A stretch of 64,000 nt of DNA, from contig NC_065878.1 of assembly GCF_933775445.1 (NCBI RefSeq), positions 4,424,001 to 4,488,000 on the forward strand. The letters are read 5' to 3'. A program made the position numbers and the translations under genes. Within the stretch, counting starts at the first letter, position 1. The number at the start of each line of letters is the position of its first letter. Below, in pieces: positions 21,230 through 32,700 of this stretch. Source of the stretch: Argentina anserina (taxonomy: Eukaryota > Streptophyta > Magnoliopsida > Rosales > Rosaceae). Below the pieces are notes generated by a model that was given only the letters and a program-made list of their open reading frames with translations, had not been told where the DNA came from and did no database searches.

Positions 21230-22030
21230 TGTGGTTGGCCCTTCTAAGAAGAGGAAGAGAGTGAGTGTATCGCTTGAAAAAATTGTTCAATAATAGGGCT
21301 AGGGAGCAATTCGAGGGTGAAATAGCAATAATGTTTCAAACATATAGTTTGTCTTTCAACTTTGCTAAAATCCTCGCTGCATTTGTACTTTCAACTGGGC
21401 ATTTGCTTATCCAACCATTGGTTACCTCTATTCTGTTACAATATATCAATAACTTTTCAAAAAAAAATGGAAAGAAATCTGAGAGGTTGTTAAACCAATT
21501 AAGCTCACACAAAAGTGAAAAAGGGGTTGGTGTGTGTAGTAATGGGTGGCCTAACACTTAAAGAAAACCACTAATTAATGTTATGTCAGCTTGTGAGAAT
21601 AGACCTTTGTTCTTGAGGGTAGTGAATTGTGAAGGAGAGTCCAAAGACAATAACTTTATTTTAGACTTGCGCATTAAGAGTATCTTGGAGATTGATCTAC
21701 AACATGTAATCTAGGTAATCACTGATAATGAAAGCAATTGCAAAGTTGAAAAAACAATTATTAATGCTAGATTTCCACATATATTATGGGCTCCATGTGT
21801 TGTGCGTACACTTATCTTGCTTTGAAGAATATATGTTTAACTAGCTTAGTTTTGTCTAATAAGATGGCTTTTGATGCATGTAATGGATTAGTGAAGTTGT
21901 CAATGATGTGTATTATGTTAAGAATTTCATTATGAACCATGTTATGAGGCCGGCTATGTTCAATGAACATTCTCAATTGAAGATGTTATCGGTATGGCCG
22001 AGTTGAAGTTTTGGGGGGCTCAAGACGAGC
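21230..22030 (+). pseudogene. hAT/DUF659 transposase, N-terminal and middle part, decayed
   Basis: Plus-strand frames give REQFEGEIAIMFQTYSLSFN, then ERLLNQLSSHKSEKGVGVCS, then VVNCEGESKDNN, VITDNESNCKVEKTIINARF, PHILWAPCVV and finally KNFIMNHVMRPAMFNEHSQL. This is the DUF659 transposase-like domain of plant hAT proteins, in the usual order. There are several in-frame stops and frame changes. The VITDN and CVV elements are catalytic-region landmarks. No BED zinc finger was found upstream. Confidence 0.82.
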
Positions 22031-22550
22031 CATCAAATGAGGCTTGTGATGTTCATATATGTGTCAACTATTTTTATTAATTTTTATTTAGTTTTCTAAG
22101 ACTCATTATAAAGAAAAATTTTAAGTTATAATGTGTGTAATTTAATCAAAATATTTGTAAAACTTTAAATTTACACCAAAATGTCCCATTTAAAAATAAA
22201 TAATAAGAGAAATAATATGTCAACTTCAAGATGTTAAGGATTAACTAAGAATATAAGTACATCAACCAAAACTAAACTTGAGTGAGTTTATTATTTACTT
22301 GTAGATTGAGTTAATGTTTAATGATCTCATGGATTGCATTAGTACTATTGTGTTGGTAATTGAAGATTTGTATCGAACTACTATATTATGTACCGGAGCA
22401 TGACCTCTTTATAGGGTTGATTATGAAAAAAAGATCAATCTAATTTAGGGTCTTAATATATTAGTACAAGTCATGGAGTTAGATAGATAATAAAGTAAAA
22501 GAGAATTAAGGAATTGGTTATTAATTAAGATTATTATTTGCGAATCAATC
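22031..22550. other. AT-rich insertion within the hAT relic
   Basis: AT-rich DNA with no open frame. It separates the hAT halves and precedes the plastid-derived segment. About 80 residues of transposase are missing across the whole gap. Confidence 0.45.
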
Positions 22551-22691
22551 TATAATTACTTTAACAAAGTTACAAATATACTAGTTTCCATGGGAATTTA
22601 TCCATCTTTCATAAAGGAGCTGAATGAAACCAAAGTTTCACGTTTAATTTTGAATTAGAGACGTTAAAAATGATGAATCAACGACGACTAT

Positions 22692-22742
22692 ATCCCTTAA
22701 CCTTCCAAGCTAACGATGCGGGTTTGAATCCCGCTACCTGCT
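22692..22742 (+). pseudogene. trnG-UCC: Plastid trnG-UCC 3' exon, nuclear copy
   Basis: Contains CCTTCCAAGCTAACGATGCG with the UCC anticodon loop, then a T-arm GCGGGTTTGAATCCCGC. The 5' exon is absent, so no tRNA can be made. The normal GGTTCGATTCC T-loop reads GGTTTGAATCC here. Confidence 0.82.
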
Positions 22743-22917
22743 TTTACTTTATCGTTATAATTTTTAATATTAAAAAATAAAATAATAATTTATTTTAAAT
22801 ATTAAATAAAAATATTGAAATCAAATTAATATAACACATCATTGACTTGAAGACTACATTCTTATAATTCTTTCAACTACTTTTGCAAACAAGAAAAAAT
22901 GAAAATTGGAGTAAAAA

Positions 22918-22989
22918 GCGTCCATTGTCTAATTGATAGGACATAAGTTTTCTAAACTTTTGGTATAGGTTCAAATCCTATTGGCCGCA
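22918..22989 (+). pseudogene. trnR-UCU: Plastid trnR-UCU, nuclear copy
   Basis: The 72-base segment starts GCGTCCATTGTCTAATTGAT and ends ATCCTATTGGCCGCA. It keeps the TCT anticodon in a TTTTCTAAA loop and a T-arm TAGGTTCAAATCCTA. The acceptor stem has a T/C mismatch at the fourth pair and the anticodon stem is weakened. Nuclear expression is unlikely, because a plastid tRNA fragment carries no nuclear signals. Confidence 0.85.
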
Positions 22990-22995
22990 GTTTAT

Positions 22996-23904
22996 TATAT
23001 ATATATATATATATTATGTCAATAAATAAGAAAGATATTTTGAATAACTTGAATAAGGGACGTTCGTATTACATATTAATAATTTCTTTAATATATACAC
23101 AATTCTCAGTCTAGTCAAATGCGAGAGGTAAGGTAGTGGTTCTTTTCAATCAATCAAGTGAGCCAATCGGTCCAAAGGGCTTGTCTTCGGTTTGTCAATG
23201 AACTTCCTACTCTCAATCACTCTTCTAGGTGGGTGCCTTGTGAGCCTAGTCCCAAGGCTAGTCTTAGTTATTAGTTGCTAAGACATGTTTTGCACTCGTT
23301 ATAGTAATGTCTAAATAGTTTTAAAAGAGACGAACTTGGTTTGGTATAGCTCTCAATTTTATTAGAGATGTCATCCGAAAGATTATAATATATAGTCAGT
23401 TTATTTCAATGAATTTTTTTTTTGTTTAAGAAGATTAAGCTAGGTCTACAATGAATGATAATTAGTGATTAGTGGGATGTATATAGGGATGATGATGTTG
23501 GAAAAAAAAGGTCGGTGAAAGATTGCATTATATATACTAGCATTCTTGCTCAAGCATTGCGCATACGGAAGGGCCGCGTAACGTTTTTTAAACTGTGAGA
23601 TTTGCATATTTCAAAAACTATTCTTTTATTATGTGCTTTAAAAAATCATAGATGTCTTGTCTTCCTCCAATTAAAATAATTCTCTTGTATAATAGCTCAC
23701 ATTATTCGGGCATGACGTGAACTATGGATGATGAATTCAATTATATATATGTATAAGAAAGTACATTAAAAACTCATTATAAAAGCTTGAAAGACTAAGA
23801 GAGTATGTGTACCTTCTCATCTGGTTCAATCCAAGGTAATTGAATTACTCATAAATATGAAACAGAGAGCTGTTGTGGTAGCTATCAATTAACAAAACTA
23901 AAAG
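22996..23904. other. AT-rich insertion DNA between NUPT and hAT C-terminal part
   Basis: A (TA)n run follows trnR. No gene was seen. Near 23537 the minus strand ends GCAAGAATGCTAGT, which resembles a Helitron 3' tip, but its hairpin is poor. Confidence 0.4.
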
Positions 23905-24178
23905 TTAATGAGTAACGACAAGGGAAATGCAGTGATATTTGATGAGCTATGTGACAAGGATGAGCTATGTCTTCACAACTTATATGAGTGGTGGGATACC
24001 ATGATTGGACAAGTGAAGATGAATATCTACAAGGAAGAAGGCAAAGAAGATATAGAAAATTCTCATTCAACAATGTGGTACAATGTGGTGTACACTGTTT
24101 TTCTTGCAAGATGGACTAAGATCTCAACATCTCTTCATGGCTTACCACACTCATTAAACACAAGGTATATTTGAAGTA
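23905..24178 (+). pseudogene. hAT/DUF659 transposase, downstream part
   Basis: The 88-residue frame reads LHNLYEWWDTMIGQVK, an acidic linker, then VVYTVFLARWTKISTSLHGL and PHSLNTRYI. These match the YEWWDSMI and RWTKNNTPLHCLAHSLNPRY segments of plant hAT proteins. It continues, after a gap, the transposase begun at 21230. The C-terminal dimerisation domain is absent. Confidence 0.82.
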
Positions 24179-24367
24179 TTTGTATGAGTTTTAGTTTTAC
24201 GTTTCTAATTACAACTTTCAATTCTTCATTATACATTATGAGATATATTAACTTATAGATACTATAGCACATGTAATATCTTAATCGAGCTCTTAATCGT
24301 ACTACTCCTCATTAAGATAGTAAGATTTCAAAAGAGAAAAATGTCTCAAGAAGTACAATGCTTGTGA

Positions 24368-24447
<80 letters not shown>
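24368..24447 (+). repeat. (GA)n microsatellite, ~40 units
   Basis: An uninterrupted AG/GA dinucleotide run of about 80 bases. The apparent Arg-Glu open frame across it is an artefact of the repeat. Confidence 0.97.
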
Positions 24448-24449
<2 letters not shown>

Positions 24450-24755
24450 ACTACAAAAAATTTCGAGCTCATTCGTGGGCATTTACCTCAATACGGATAC
24501 TTTTACGTGTGAAAACATATGGCCACAGTGCAACGAGGTTTGAAGTTATATGGGCTTTGCTGCAGTGGCTATTGCTCAATAAAGGCACGAATACTGTAAT
24601 TTTGTGGGAAATTATAGAAGGGACCCACCAGAATAAAATTCTTACTACACAACCATTGATCGGTCATAAAATATAATAACTGATAATTATATATTGAAAT
24701 GAGATTGTTGCTACACAATTCTTTCATGTAATACAAAATTGTCATCTTAAATTTT
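24448..24755. other. Spacer before the tandem array
   Basis: AT-rich DNA with no gene or repeat recognised. Confidence 0.5.
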
Positions 24756-26273
24756 CAATGTTCATATAATAACCAATAAAGAGGTGAAAAATAATAAATC
24801 TTTCAACCTAGTGACTTATATATCCAAAATCCAAACATCTGTTTCAGCTTAACCATTGCAGCATGAGGAGAGTCATCCATCCAATCTATACACATATATA
24901 CATATACACATAAGCACCAGAAAATAATATTTAGTTGTAATATTATAAATACTCATTATGAAGCCATATAAGCTTTTACATTAACTCATATATAACTATT
25001 ACCTAATCAATACATGAAGCCAATAGTCATTCTCAGTTTTATGCCCACAAACATATGAGAAGAAAGAAAAAAGTCATTTCAAAATACAAACTCTACATCA
25101 ATTATGAGAACTTTAAGGCTCCTTACTTAAAAATTGAGTTAACATGTCATTCAAAGCGCATTTGATTTTTCCCCTGGTAGTGTTTAGTATTCAGCATTAC
25201 CAAGTGACTGAGATTGCATAACAATGTAGATAAAGATGCAAACATGAAATACACAAGAGAATAAAGAATTCCAAACATCTACATAAGAATAGTAAGGAAA
25301 GAGCAAAATTTAAATATATTAGTATGAATAACTTCCAAATAAAGAATAGGGTTGTGTATATACTAATATATATATACACAATAAGAGAGACAAAATCCAA
25401 CTAAAACCAATAATGTCAGAGCGAGAAACATATAGGTATGAGAGTAAGAATCAATGTTCATACAATCACCATTAAAGGGGTGAAAAATAATGAAACTTTC
25501 AACCTAGTAACTATATATCCAAAATCCAAACATATGTTTCAGCTTAACCCTACAAGCATGAGGAGAGCATCCATCCAATCTATAAATATATATATATATA
25601 TACGTAGACACGAGAAAATAATATTTAGCTGTAATATCATCACTACTCATTATGAAGCCATAAGCTTATACATTAACTCATATATAATTCTCACTTAATC
25701 AATAGATGAAGCTAATAGTCATTCTCAGTTTTATGCCCACAAACATATGAGAAGAAAGAAAAAATTCATTTCAAAATACAAACTCTACATCAATTATGAG
25801 AACTTTAAGACTACGTACTTAAAACTTGAGTTAACATGTCATTCAAAGTGCATTTGATCTTCTTTTGGTAGTGCTTCATATTCAGCATTGTCAAGTGACT
25901 GAGATTGCAAAACAATGTAGATAAAGATGCAAACAGGAAATACACAAGAGAATAAAGAATTCCAAACACCTGCATAAGGACAGTAAGAAAAGAGCAAAAA
26001 ATAAATATATTAGTATGAATAACTTCCAAATCAAAAATAAGTTTGTGTGTATACTAATATATATATACACAATAAGAAAGACAAAATTCAACCATAACCA
26101 ATAATGTCAGAGGGCGAAACGTATATGTATGAGACTAAAAATCAATGTTCATACAATCACCATTAAAGAGGTGAAAAATAATGAAACTTTCAACTTAGTG
26201 ACTATATATCCAAAATCCAATCTGTTTCAGCTTAACCCTACAAGCATGAGGAGAGTCATCTATCCAATCTATG

Positions 26274-26308
<35 letters not shown>

Positions 26309-26981
26309 AGCACGAGAAAATAATATTTAGCTGTAATATTATAAATACTCATTATGTAGCCATATAAGCTTTTACATTAACTCATATATAACTCTCCCCT
26401 AATCAATAGATGAAGCTAATAGTCATTCTCAGTTTTATGCCCACTAACATATGAGAAGAAAGAAAAAAGTCATTTCAAAATACAAACACTGCATCAATTA
26501 TGAGAACTTTAAGGCTATGTACTTAAAAATTGAGTTAACATTTCATTCAAAGCGCATTTGATCTTCTCCTGGTAGTGCTTCATATTCAGCATTGTCAAGT
26601 GACTGAGATTGCAAAACAATGTAGATAAAGATGCAAACAGGAAATACACAAGAGAATAAAGAATTCCAAACACCTGCATAAGGACAGTAAGAAAAGAGCA
26701 AAAAATAAATATATTAGTATGAATAACTTCCAAATAAAAAATAAGTTTGTGTGTATACTAATATATAGATACACAATAAGAGAGACAAAATTCAACCATA
26801 ACCAATAATGTGAGAGGGAGAAACGTATATGTATGACAGTAAAAATCAATGTTCATACAATCACCCTTAAAGAGGTGAAAAATAATGAAACTTTCAACAT
26901 AGTGACTATATATCCAAAATCCAAACATATGTTTCACCTTAACCCTACAAGCATGAGGAGAGACATCCATCCAATCTATCA

Positions 26982-27018
<37 letters not shown>

Positions 27019-27687
27019 AGCACGAGAAAATAATATTTAGCTGTAATATTATAACTACTCATTATGAAGCCATATAAGCTTTTACATTAACTCATATATA
27101 ACTCTCACTAATCAATAGATGAAGCTAATAGTCATTCTCAGTTTTATGCCCACTAACATATGAGAAAAAAAGAAAAGTCATTTCAAAATACAAACACTGC
27201 ATCAATTATGAGAACTTTAAGACTACGTACTTAAAACTTGAGTTAACATTTCATTCAAAGCGCATTTGATCTTCTCCTGGTAGTGCTTCATATTCAACAT
27301 TGTCAAGTGACTAAGATTGCATAACAATGTAGATAAAGATGCAAACATGAAATACACAAGAGAATAAAGAATTCCAAACACATGCATAAGGACAGTAAGA
27401 AAAGAGCAACAATTAAATATATTAGTATGAATAATTTCCAAATCAAAAATAAGTTTGTGTGTATACTAGTATATAGATACACAATAAGAGAGACAAAATT
27501 CAACCATAACCAATAATGTCAGAGGGAGAAACGTATATGTATGAGAGTAAAAATCAATGTTCATACAATCACCATTAAAGAGGTGAAAAATAATGAAACT
27601 TTCAACATAGTGACTATATATCCAAAATCCAAACATATGTTTCAGCTTAACCCTAGAAGCATGAGGAGAGTCATCCATCCAATCTAT

Positions 27688-27723
<36 letters not shown>

Positions 27724-29024
27724 GCACGAGAAAATAATATTTAGCTGTAATATTATAACTACTCATTTTGAATCCATATAAGCTTTTACATTAACTCATA
27801 TATAACTCTCACATAAGCAATAGATGAAGCCAATAGTCATTCTCAGTTTTATGCCCACAAACATATGAGAAGAAAGAAAAAATTCATTTCAAAATACAAA
27901 CTCTCCATCAATTATGAGAACTTTAAGGCTCCTTACTTAACAATTGAGTTAGCATGTCATTCAAAGCGCATTTGATCTTCTCCTGGTAGTGCTTCATATT
28001 CAGTACTGTTAAGTGACTGAGATTGCATAACAATATAGATAAAGATGCAAACAGGAAATACACAAGAGAATAAATAATTACAAACACCTGCATAAGGATA
28101 GTAAGAAAAAATTAAAATTAAAATATATTAGTATGAATAACTTCCAAATAAAAAAATAAGTTTGTGTGTATACTTATATATAGATACATAATAAGAGAAA
28201 CAAAATTCAACTATAACCAATAATGTCAGAGGGAGAAACGTATATGTATGAGAGTAAAAATCAATGTTGATACAATCACCATTAAAGAGGTGAAAAATAA
28301 TGAAACTTTCAACATAGTGACTATATATCTAAAATCCAAACATCTGTTTCAGCTTAACCCTAGAAGCATGAGAAAATATTATTTAGCTGTAATATTATCA
28401 TTACTCATTATAAAGCCATATAAGCTTTTACATTAACTCATATATAACTCTCACATAATTAATAGATGAAGCCAATAGTCATTCTCCGTTTTATGCCCAC
28501 AATCATATGAGAAGAAATAAAAAAAGTCATTTCAAAATACAAACTTTGCATCAATTATGAGAACTTTAAGGCTCTTTACTTGAAAATTGAGTTAACATGT
28601 CAATTAAAGCGCATTTGATCTTTCCCTGGTAGTGCTTCATATTCAACATTGTCAAGTGACTTAGATTGCATAACAATGTAGAGAAAGATGCAAACATGAA
28701 ATACACAAATGAATTCTAAACATCTGCATAAAGACAGTAAGATAACAGCAAAATTTAAATATATTAATATGAATAACTTCCAAATAAAAAATAAGTTTGT
28801 GTATATACTAATATATAGATACACAATGAGAGAGACAAAATTCAACCATAACCAATAATATCAGTGGGACAAACATATATGTATGAGAGTAAAAATCAAT
28901 GTTCATACAATCACCGTTAAAGAGGTGAAAAATAATGAAACTTTCAACCTAGTGACTATATATCCAAAATTCAAACATCTGTTTTAGCTTAACCCAAGAA
29001 GTATGAGGTGAGTTATCCATCCAA

Positions 29025-29057
<33 letters not shown>

Positions 29058-29595
29058 TGGCACGAGATAATAATATGTAGCTGTAATATTACCATACTCA
29101 TTATGAAGCCATATAAGTTTTTACATTAACTCATATATAACTCTCACCTAATCAATAGATGAAGCCAATAGTAATTCTCAGTTTTATGCCCACAACCATA
29201 TGACAAGAAAGAAAAAAGTCATTTTAAAATACAAACTTTGCATCAATTATGTGAACTTTAAGGCTTCTTACTTAAAAATTGAGTTAACATGTCATTCAAA
29301 ACGTATTTGATATTTCCCATGGTAGTGCTTCATATTCAGTATTGACAAGTGACTGAGATTGTATAACAATGTAGAAAAAGATGCAAACATGAAATACATA
29401 AGAGAATAAGAATTCCAAACACATGCATAAGAACAATAAGGAAAGAGCAAAATTTAAATATATTAGTATGAATAACTTCCAAATAAAAAATAAGTTTGTG
29501 TATATACTAATATATAGATACATAATAAGAGAGACAAAATTCAACCATAAATAACAATGGCAGAGGGAGAAACATATATGTATGAGAGTAAAAAT
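24756..29595 (-). repeat. Seven-copy tandem array of ~0.7-kb units containing an ABCC-transporter exon fragment
   Basis: Units start at CAATGTTCAT-type sequence at 24756, 25452, 26143, 26847, 27555, 28262 and 28897, and end at 29595. Lengths are 696, 691, 704, 708, 707, 635 and 699. Each holds, in the same order, TATATATCCAAAATCCAAAC, a variable (TA)n run (deleted in unit 6), CAGTTTTATGCCCAC, and an exon-like block. On the minus strand that block reads QSQSLDNAEYEALPGEDQM, as in plant ABCC1/ABCC2 (MRP-type) transporters just before the first nucleotide-binding half. The block is preceded by a pyrimidine-rich tract and TGCAG. Copies differ by scattered substitutions. Confidence 0.88.
25142..25285 (-). 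pseudogene. ABCC-type transporter exon fragment (array copy 1)
   Basis: The minus strand carries a decayed exon whose residues NAEYEALPGEDQ are followed by a TGA where the family has arginine (family text PERHVN, here FE-stop-HVN). The upstream half, VFGILYSLVYF-like, resembles the membrane segment just before this linker but is in another frame. The homologous block recurs in the other six units: about 25834-25975, 26538-26680, 27246-27390, 27952-28095, 28594-28730 and 29287-29425. ABCC proteins pump glutathione conjugates and other anions into the vacuole. This fragment is far too short and broken to act. Confidence 0.7.
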
Positions 29596-30930
29596 GTTTA
29601 CCAAACAATCGAAATTTCATCAATGATAGAGGATGGTGTAAGAATATTTTTGGAAATTTTAGAGGAGTTTATGGATAGTTTATGCGATTCTTACCTGGTA
29701 TTTAGTTGAAAAAAGTTGTGATATTGGTCTGTAAATTGGGGAACTCTTGGTGTGAGGACTCTAGAATATTTTGAAGAGTGTACGGAGGTTGTTGGTGAAG
29801 TTGAAATTTTTTTGGTGAAAGTTGTGACGATTTTGGACGAGTGAGAGCGATTAAATTCTTTTAATTATTTATATCAGGTTATGGTAATTAATTAATTATA
29901 TCTCTTAAATAAGAGGTGAGGAGACTCGAGTCGAGGAAGTTTCGGACTGACCATCGGCGTAGCTCGGTTACTGTGAGTGGACTCTTGTTTTTAAATTGAT
30001 GCATGCATGGATATTTTTAATTTAATATTTTGGCGTTATATTGGTGGCAATTTTTTTTATTTACCTATGATGATTTTCATTTAATTTATTTGGAAATAAG
30101 TATGAATTTATATAACTCCTATTGAATATTCGAATTTGATTGAGTTTTTCTCTGGAAATGGGATTTTCAGGAATTTCTTTAAGTGCATTTCTTTTTCTTT
30201 ATATCATACGGTTGGGAATTGTATCTATTGATTATACTTGGGGCTAGCAGGGCTAGTATATTCCTTATATTTATTTTTAATCTTTTTATTTAGACTAGCG
30301 GGGTTAGTTTATTCTATGATGATATTTTATTCTCAATCCGGTATCTTCTCCTTTAAACTCTATAATGGGGGCACGATCAACGGATCAGAATGGTATCATT
30401 TTTCATATCACAAACCATACCTTTTTGAGATGATTATGCTAGCACACTATATCACCTTATGATGACCCTTTTCCGCCTGGGAGGCGATGTGACATAGCCG
30501 ACAATGTCATTACAATCTAATACCCCCTCCGTTAACGTAATGTGACTGTATTGGGAGCTTGAGAATATATATTTTGTCTGGAGGGCATACTGTATAGCTC
30601 ATTACTTCTTATTCAACTAGCGGGGTCTAGTCCACTCTTTATAATTTATTTGATTATCTTATTTGACTAGCTATTCTTGAATATGTTATTGGATTAGCGG
30701 GGCTAGTCCATCTTCTCTATTTAATTCTTTTGATTTTATTGACTAGCGGGGACTAGTCCGTTAAGTAATTTGGTTATTGTTCAATTTCTTGAACAATACG
30801 CGTATGCATTGTATTTTATTATGAATTAAAGAAATTGGGAAGTATCAATTAAAAATATTAATTCTGTTATTTATTTTGTCCACTCACTAACATTTTTAAA
30901 TAATTTTTTATGTGCCATTCATTTTTAAAT
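29596..30930 (+). repeat. Repeat-derived region with GACTAGCGGGG motifs
   Basis: No coding frame. A motif of the type GACTAGCGGGGCTAGTCC recurs at about 30240, 30293, 30616, 30691 and 30740, separated by AT-rich DNA. A less AT-rich part with GTGTGAGGACTC and GAGACTCGAGTCGAGG precedes it. The texture suggests a large non-coding retroelement derivative, but no LTR ends were found. Confidence 0.45.
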
Positions 30931-31490
30931 ACCCAGTTCAAAGGCTACCGACTCCCCTTAGTAGGACAAAACAGAGAAGAAAAATGGAGTTTAGGCATCG
31001 ATTAGGAAATACACAAAGAAAAGAAGTGTGGAATCAAAGAGAGGGCATGAAGCTTACCACAAAAAACCGGACAAGGTTGCTGGAACTAGGATAATCTCGT
31101 GAAAAGAGGAAGAGCATCGGCAGAGGTGCGGCGGAGGCAAAACCCAGAAAAGGGAAATTCAAAGTTAGACCCAATTCGAGAAATTGAAGGAAAGAAACGA
31201 ATTGGATCGGGTATGAAGATAAAGAGTTGATCTTACCAACAAGTTTGAATAGCTCAACTGAACTCATTTATTCGGCGGAAATCTCCAAAAAAACTTGAAC
31301 TGTATTTTATCAATTACCTTGAAATCAGAGGTGTGAGCATGATCGACTGATATGGTTGTGTGGAGGAGATGGAAAGGAACATGAAGATTTGGATGCATGT
31401 GTGATTCTCTCTAGATACGGAGAGAGGTGGAGGCGGTGGTTTTGTGTTTTCTAGAGAAAGAAAGAGAGAAAATAAGGAAAATGATGAACG
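30931..31490 (-). other. Possible 5' end of a minus-strand gene, cut off by repeat DNA
   Basis: On the minus strand a pyrimidine-rich leader (31490-31400) is followed by ATGCATCCAAATCTTC, then a donor CAAG|GTAATT near 31315. A second ATG gives MSSVELFKLV with a donor at TTG|GTAAG near 31235, and then a frame with ASAAPLPMLFLF. No downstream exons are seen, because repeat DNA begins by 30930. The product is not recognised. Confidence 0.25.
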
Positions 31491-31959
31491 TTAGTGAAAG
31501 TGGAGGGGTAATACAGTCAATTTAGAGGTTGAGAAATATTGGCCTCTCCGGGTGCATAAAAGGATGCTCCTATTTATTTCCGTTTAATTGCTCTGATACT
31601 CTGAATGTCTTTGGAATATCTACCGTATAGTTGAAGATTTTGGTTTTTTAAGTTGTAATACTAAGAATGAAATATTTGATGTTGGAGTGAGATTTATATT
31701 CTTATGGATAATTTGTAGTTGGATTGATATTGGAGAGAGTGGAGGACTCCAGGATGGTGGCTTGTGATTTGATATGTTGTTTTTCGCAGGTTGAGTTGGG
31801 TACTTTCAAGAGAGACTATGCTAAAATTTTAACATACCTTCCTTGATAGTGGTCCCCGCACGACTCACTCTACATATTAGAGTAATATTTGGGATGGGTC
31901 GTGTCACACATAATTGTAATGGAATAATGAGCTTACATATCTAATCAAACATTTGCCTC
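31491..31959. other. Intergenic stretch, nothing recognised
   Basis: No open frame or repeat of note. Confidence 0.45.
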
Positions 31960-32700
31960 CTTTCTTGATAGCAGCTCTCTTTGTATTCTCCTTTTGAGGG
32001 AAATGTGTTTTGCATATTTTTCACATTTATCCCTACTTGCTTACAATTGCTACAAGTAAGAGATTTTTGCTTATTTCCCAATTTACATTATGTCTTTTCA
32101 AATGCATCTATCAAACTGCCTTGAATATGATGGAGGCAAAATTTGGTGGATCTTCACACCTTGACCACATGTCCATACTGTTTATTAGGCTTATGAAATT
32201 GTTGTAGATTGTCATGTATGTCTATTCAAACAATCAACAATAAAATCTTCTGGGTTATGCCTCTTTTCATATATGGCTGATATTACATGCTTGCATGGTA
32301 TATATTCCGATCAAATCCCATCTCCAGCAACTACATGTTCACAACCTAAGGTTGACGATATTTTTTACTTTTGTCAAAATATCAACTTCAGCTTCATCTC
32401 CACCATTAAAAATTGAAATATAATATGTGGCAGTCTTTATCTTGTCGTTCTCCAATGATATCATTGGCCTAAGACAGATTACATCTTCATACTTGGATAT
32501 TTTGTTTCCCTTCTTAAATGAATTCTTTTGATATGTTTTCATCGCATTTCTTCAAACATGTTGATTGGTGGCTTACATCTAGCTCCCACAATCAATGAAT
32601 TGAAGCTTTCACATATGTTTTGTCCATAATGTCATAGTTTCTCATTATATTGAAAAATGCCCTACACCAATGTGTGGGAGACCTATCTTCATATGCAAAA
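31960..32700 (-). pseudogene. MULE (Mutator-like) transposase C-terminal relic
   Basis: Minus-strand fragments in order: FFNIMRNYDIMDKTYVKAS, then FNSLIVGARCKPPINMFEE, then MKTYQKNSFKKGNKISKYED, then the SWIM zinc-finger part with ACKHVISAIYEKRHNPEDF, and a zinc-knuckle-like CSNCKQ near 32045. This is the usual C-terminal order of plant MuDR-type transposases. Several stops and frame changes break it. The catalytic DDE core upstream is not visible; the gypsy element now starts 440 bases away. Confidence 0.78.

Larger units (their letters stand above)
22550..22995 (+). other. Nuclear insertion of plastid DNA (NUPT): trnG-UCC intron end and 3' exon to trnR-UCU
   Basis: The segment follows the plastid order: end of the trnG-UCC group II intron (GAAACCAAAGTTTCACGTTT, TTTGAATTAGAGACGTTAA), trnG 3' exon, spacer of about 175 bases, trnR-UCU. 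These two genes are neighbours in the same orientation in land-plant plastomes. Many substitutions away from the plastid sequence show that the transfer is old. The left limit is approximate. Confidence 0.85.

Noticed and set aside
22918..22989. Functional nuclear tRNA-Arg
   Set aside because: The sequence is a plastid trnR-UCU copy with stem mismatches, next to a trnG 3' exon in plastid order.
23525..23575. Second Helitron 3' end
   Set aside because: CTAGT is present on the minus strand, but the preceding hairpin is too weak to support a call.
24358..24543. Open frame with an Arg-Glu run
   Set aside because: It is the (GA)n microsatellite read in one frame.
24756..29595. CRISPR-like repeat array
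   Set aside because: Units are about 700 bases, contiguous and without unique spacers, in plant nuclear DNA.
25197..29604. Conserved 65-100-residue minus-strand open frames in each array unit
   Set aside because: Their hydrophobic text results from T-rich intron and shifted exon reading. The conserved frame with family similarity is a different one and contains a shared stop. Conservation reflects recent duplication, not protein selection.
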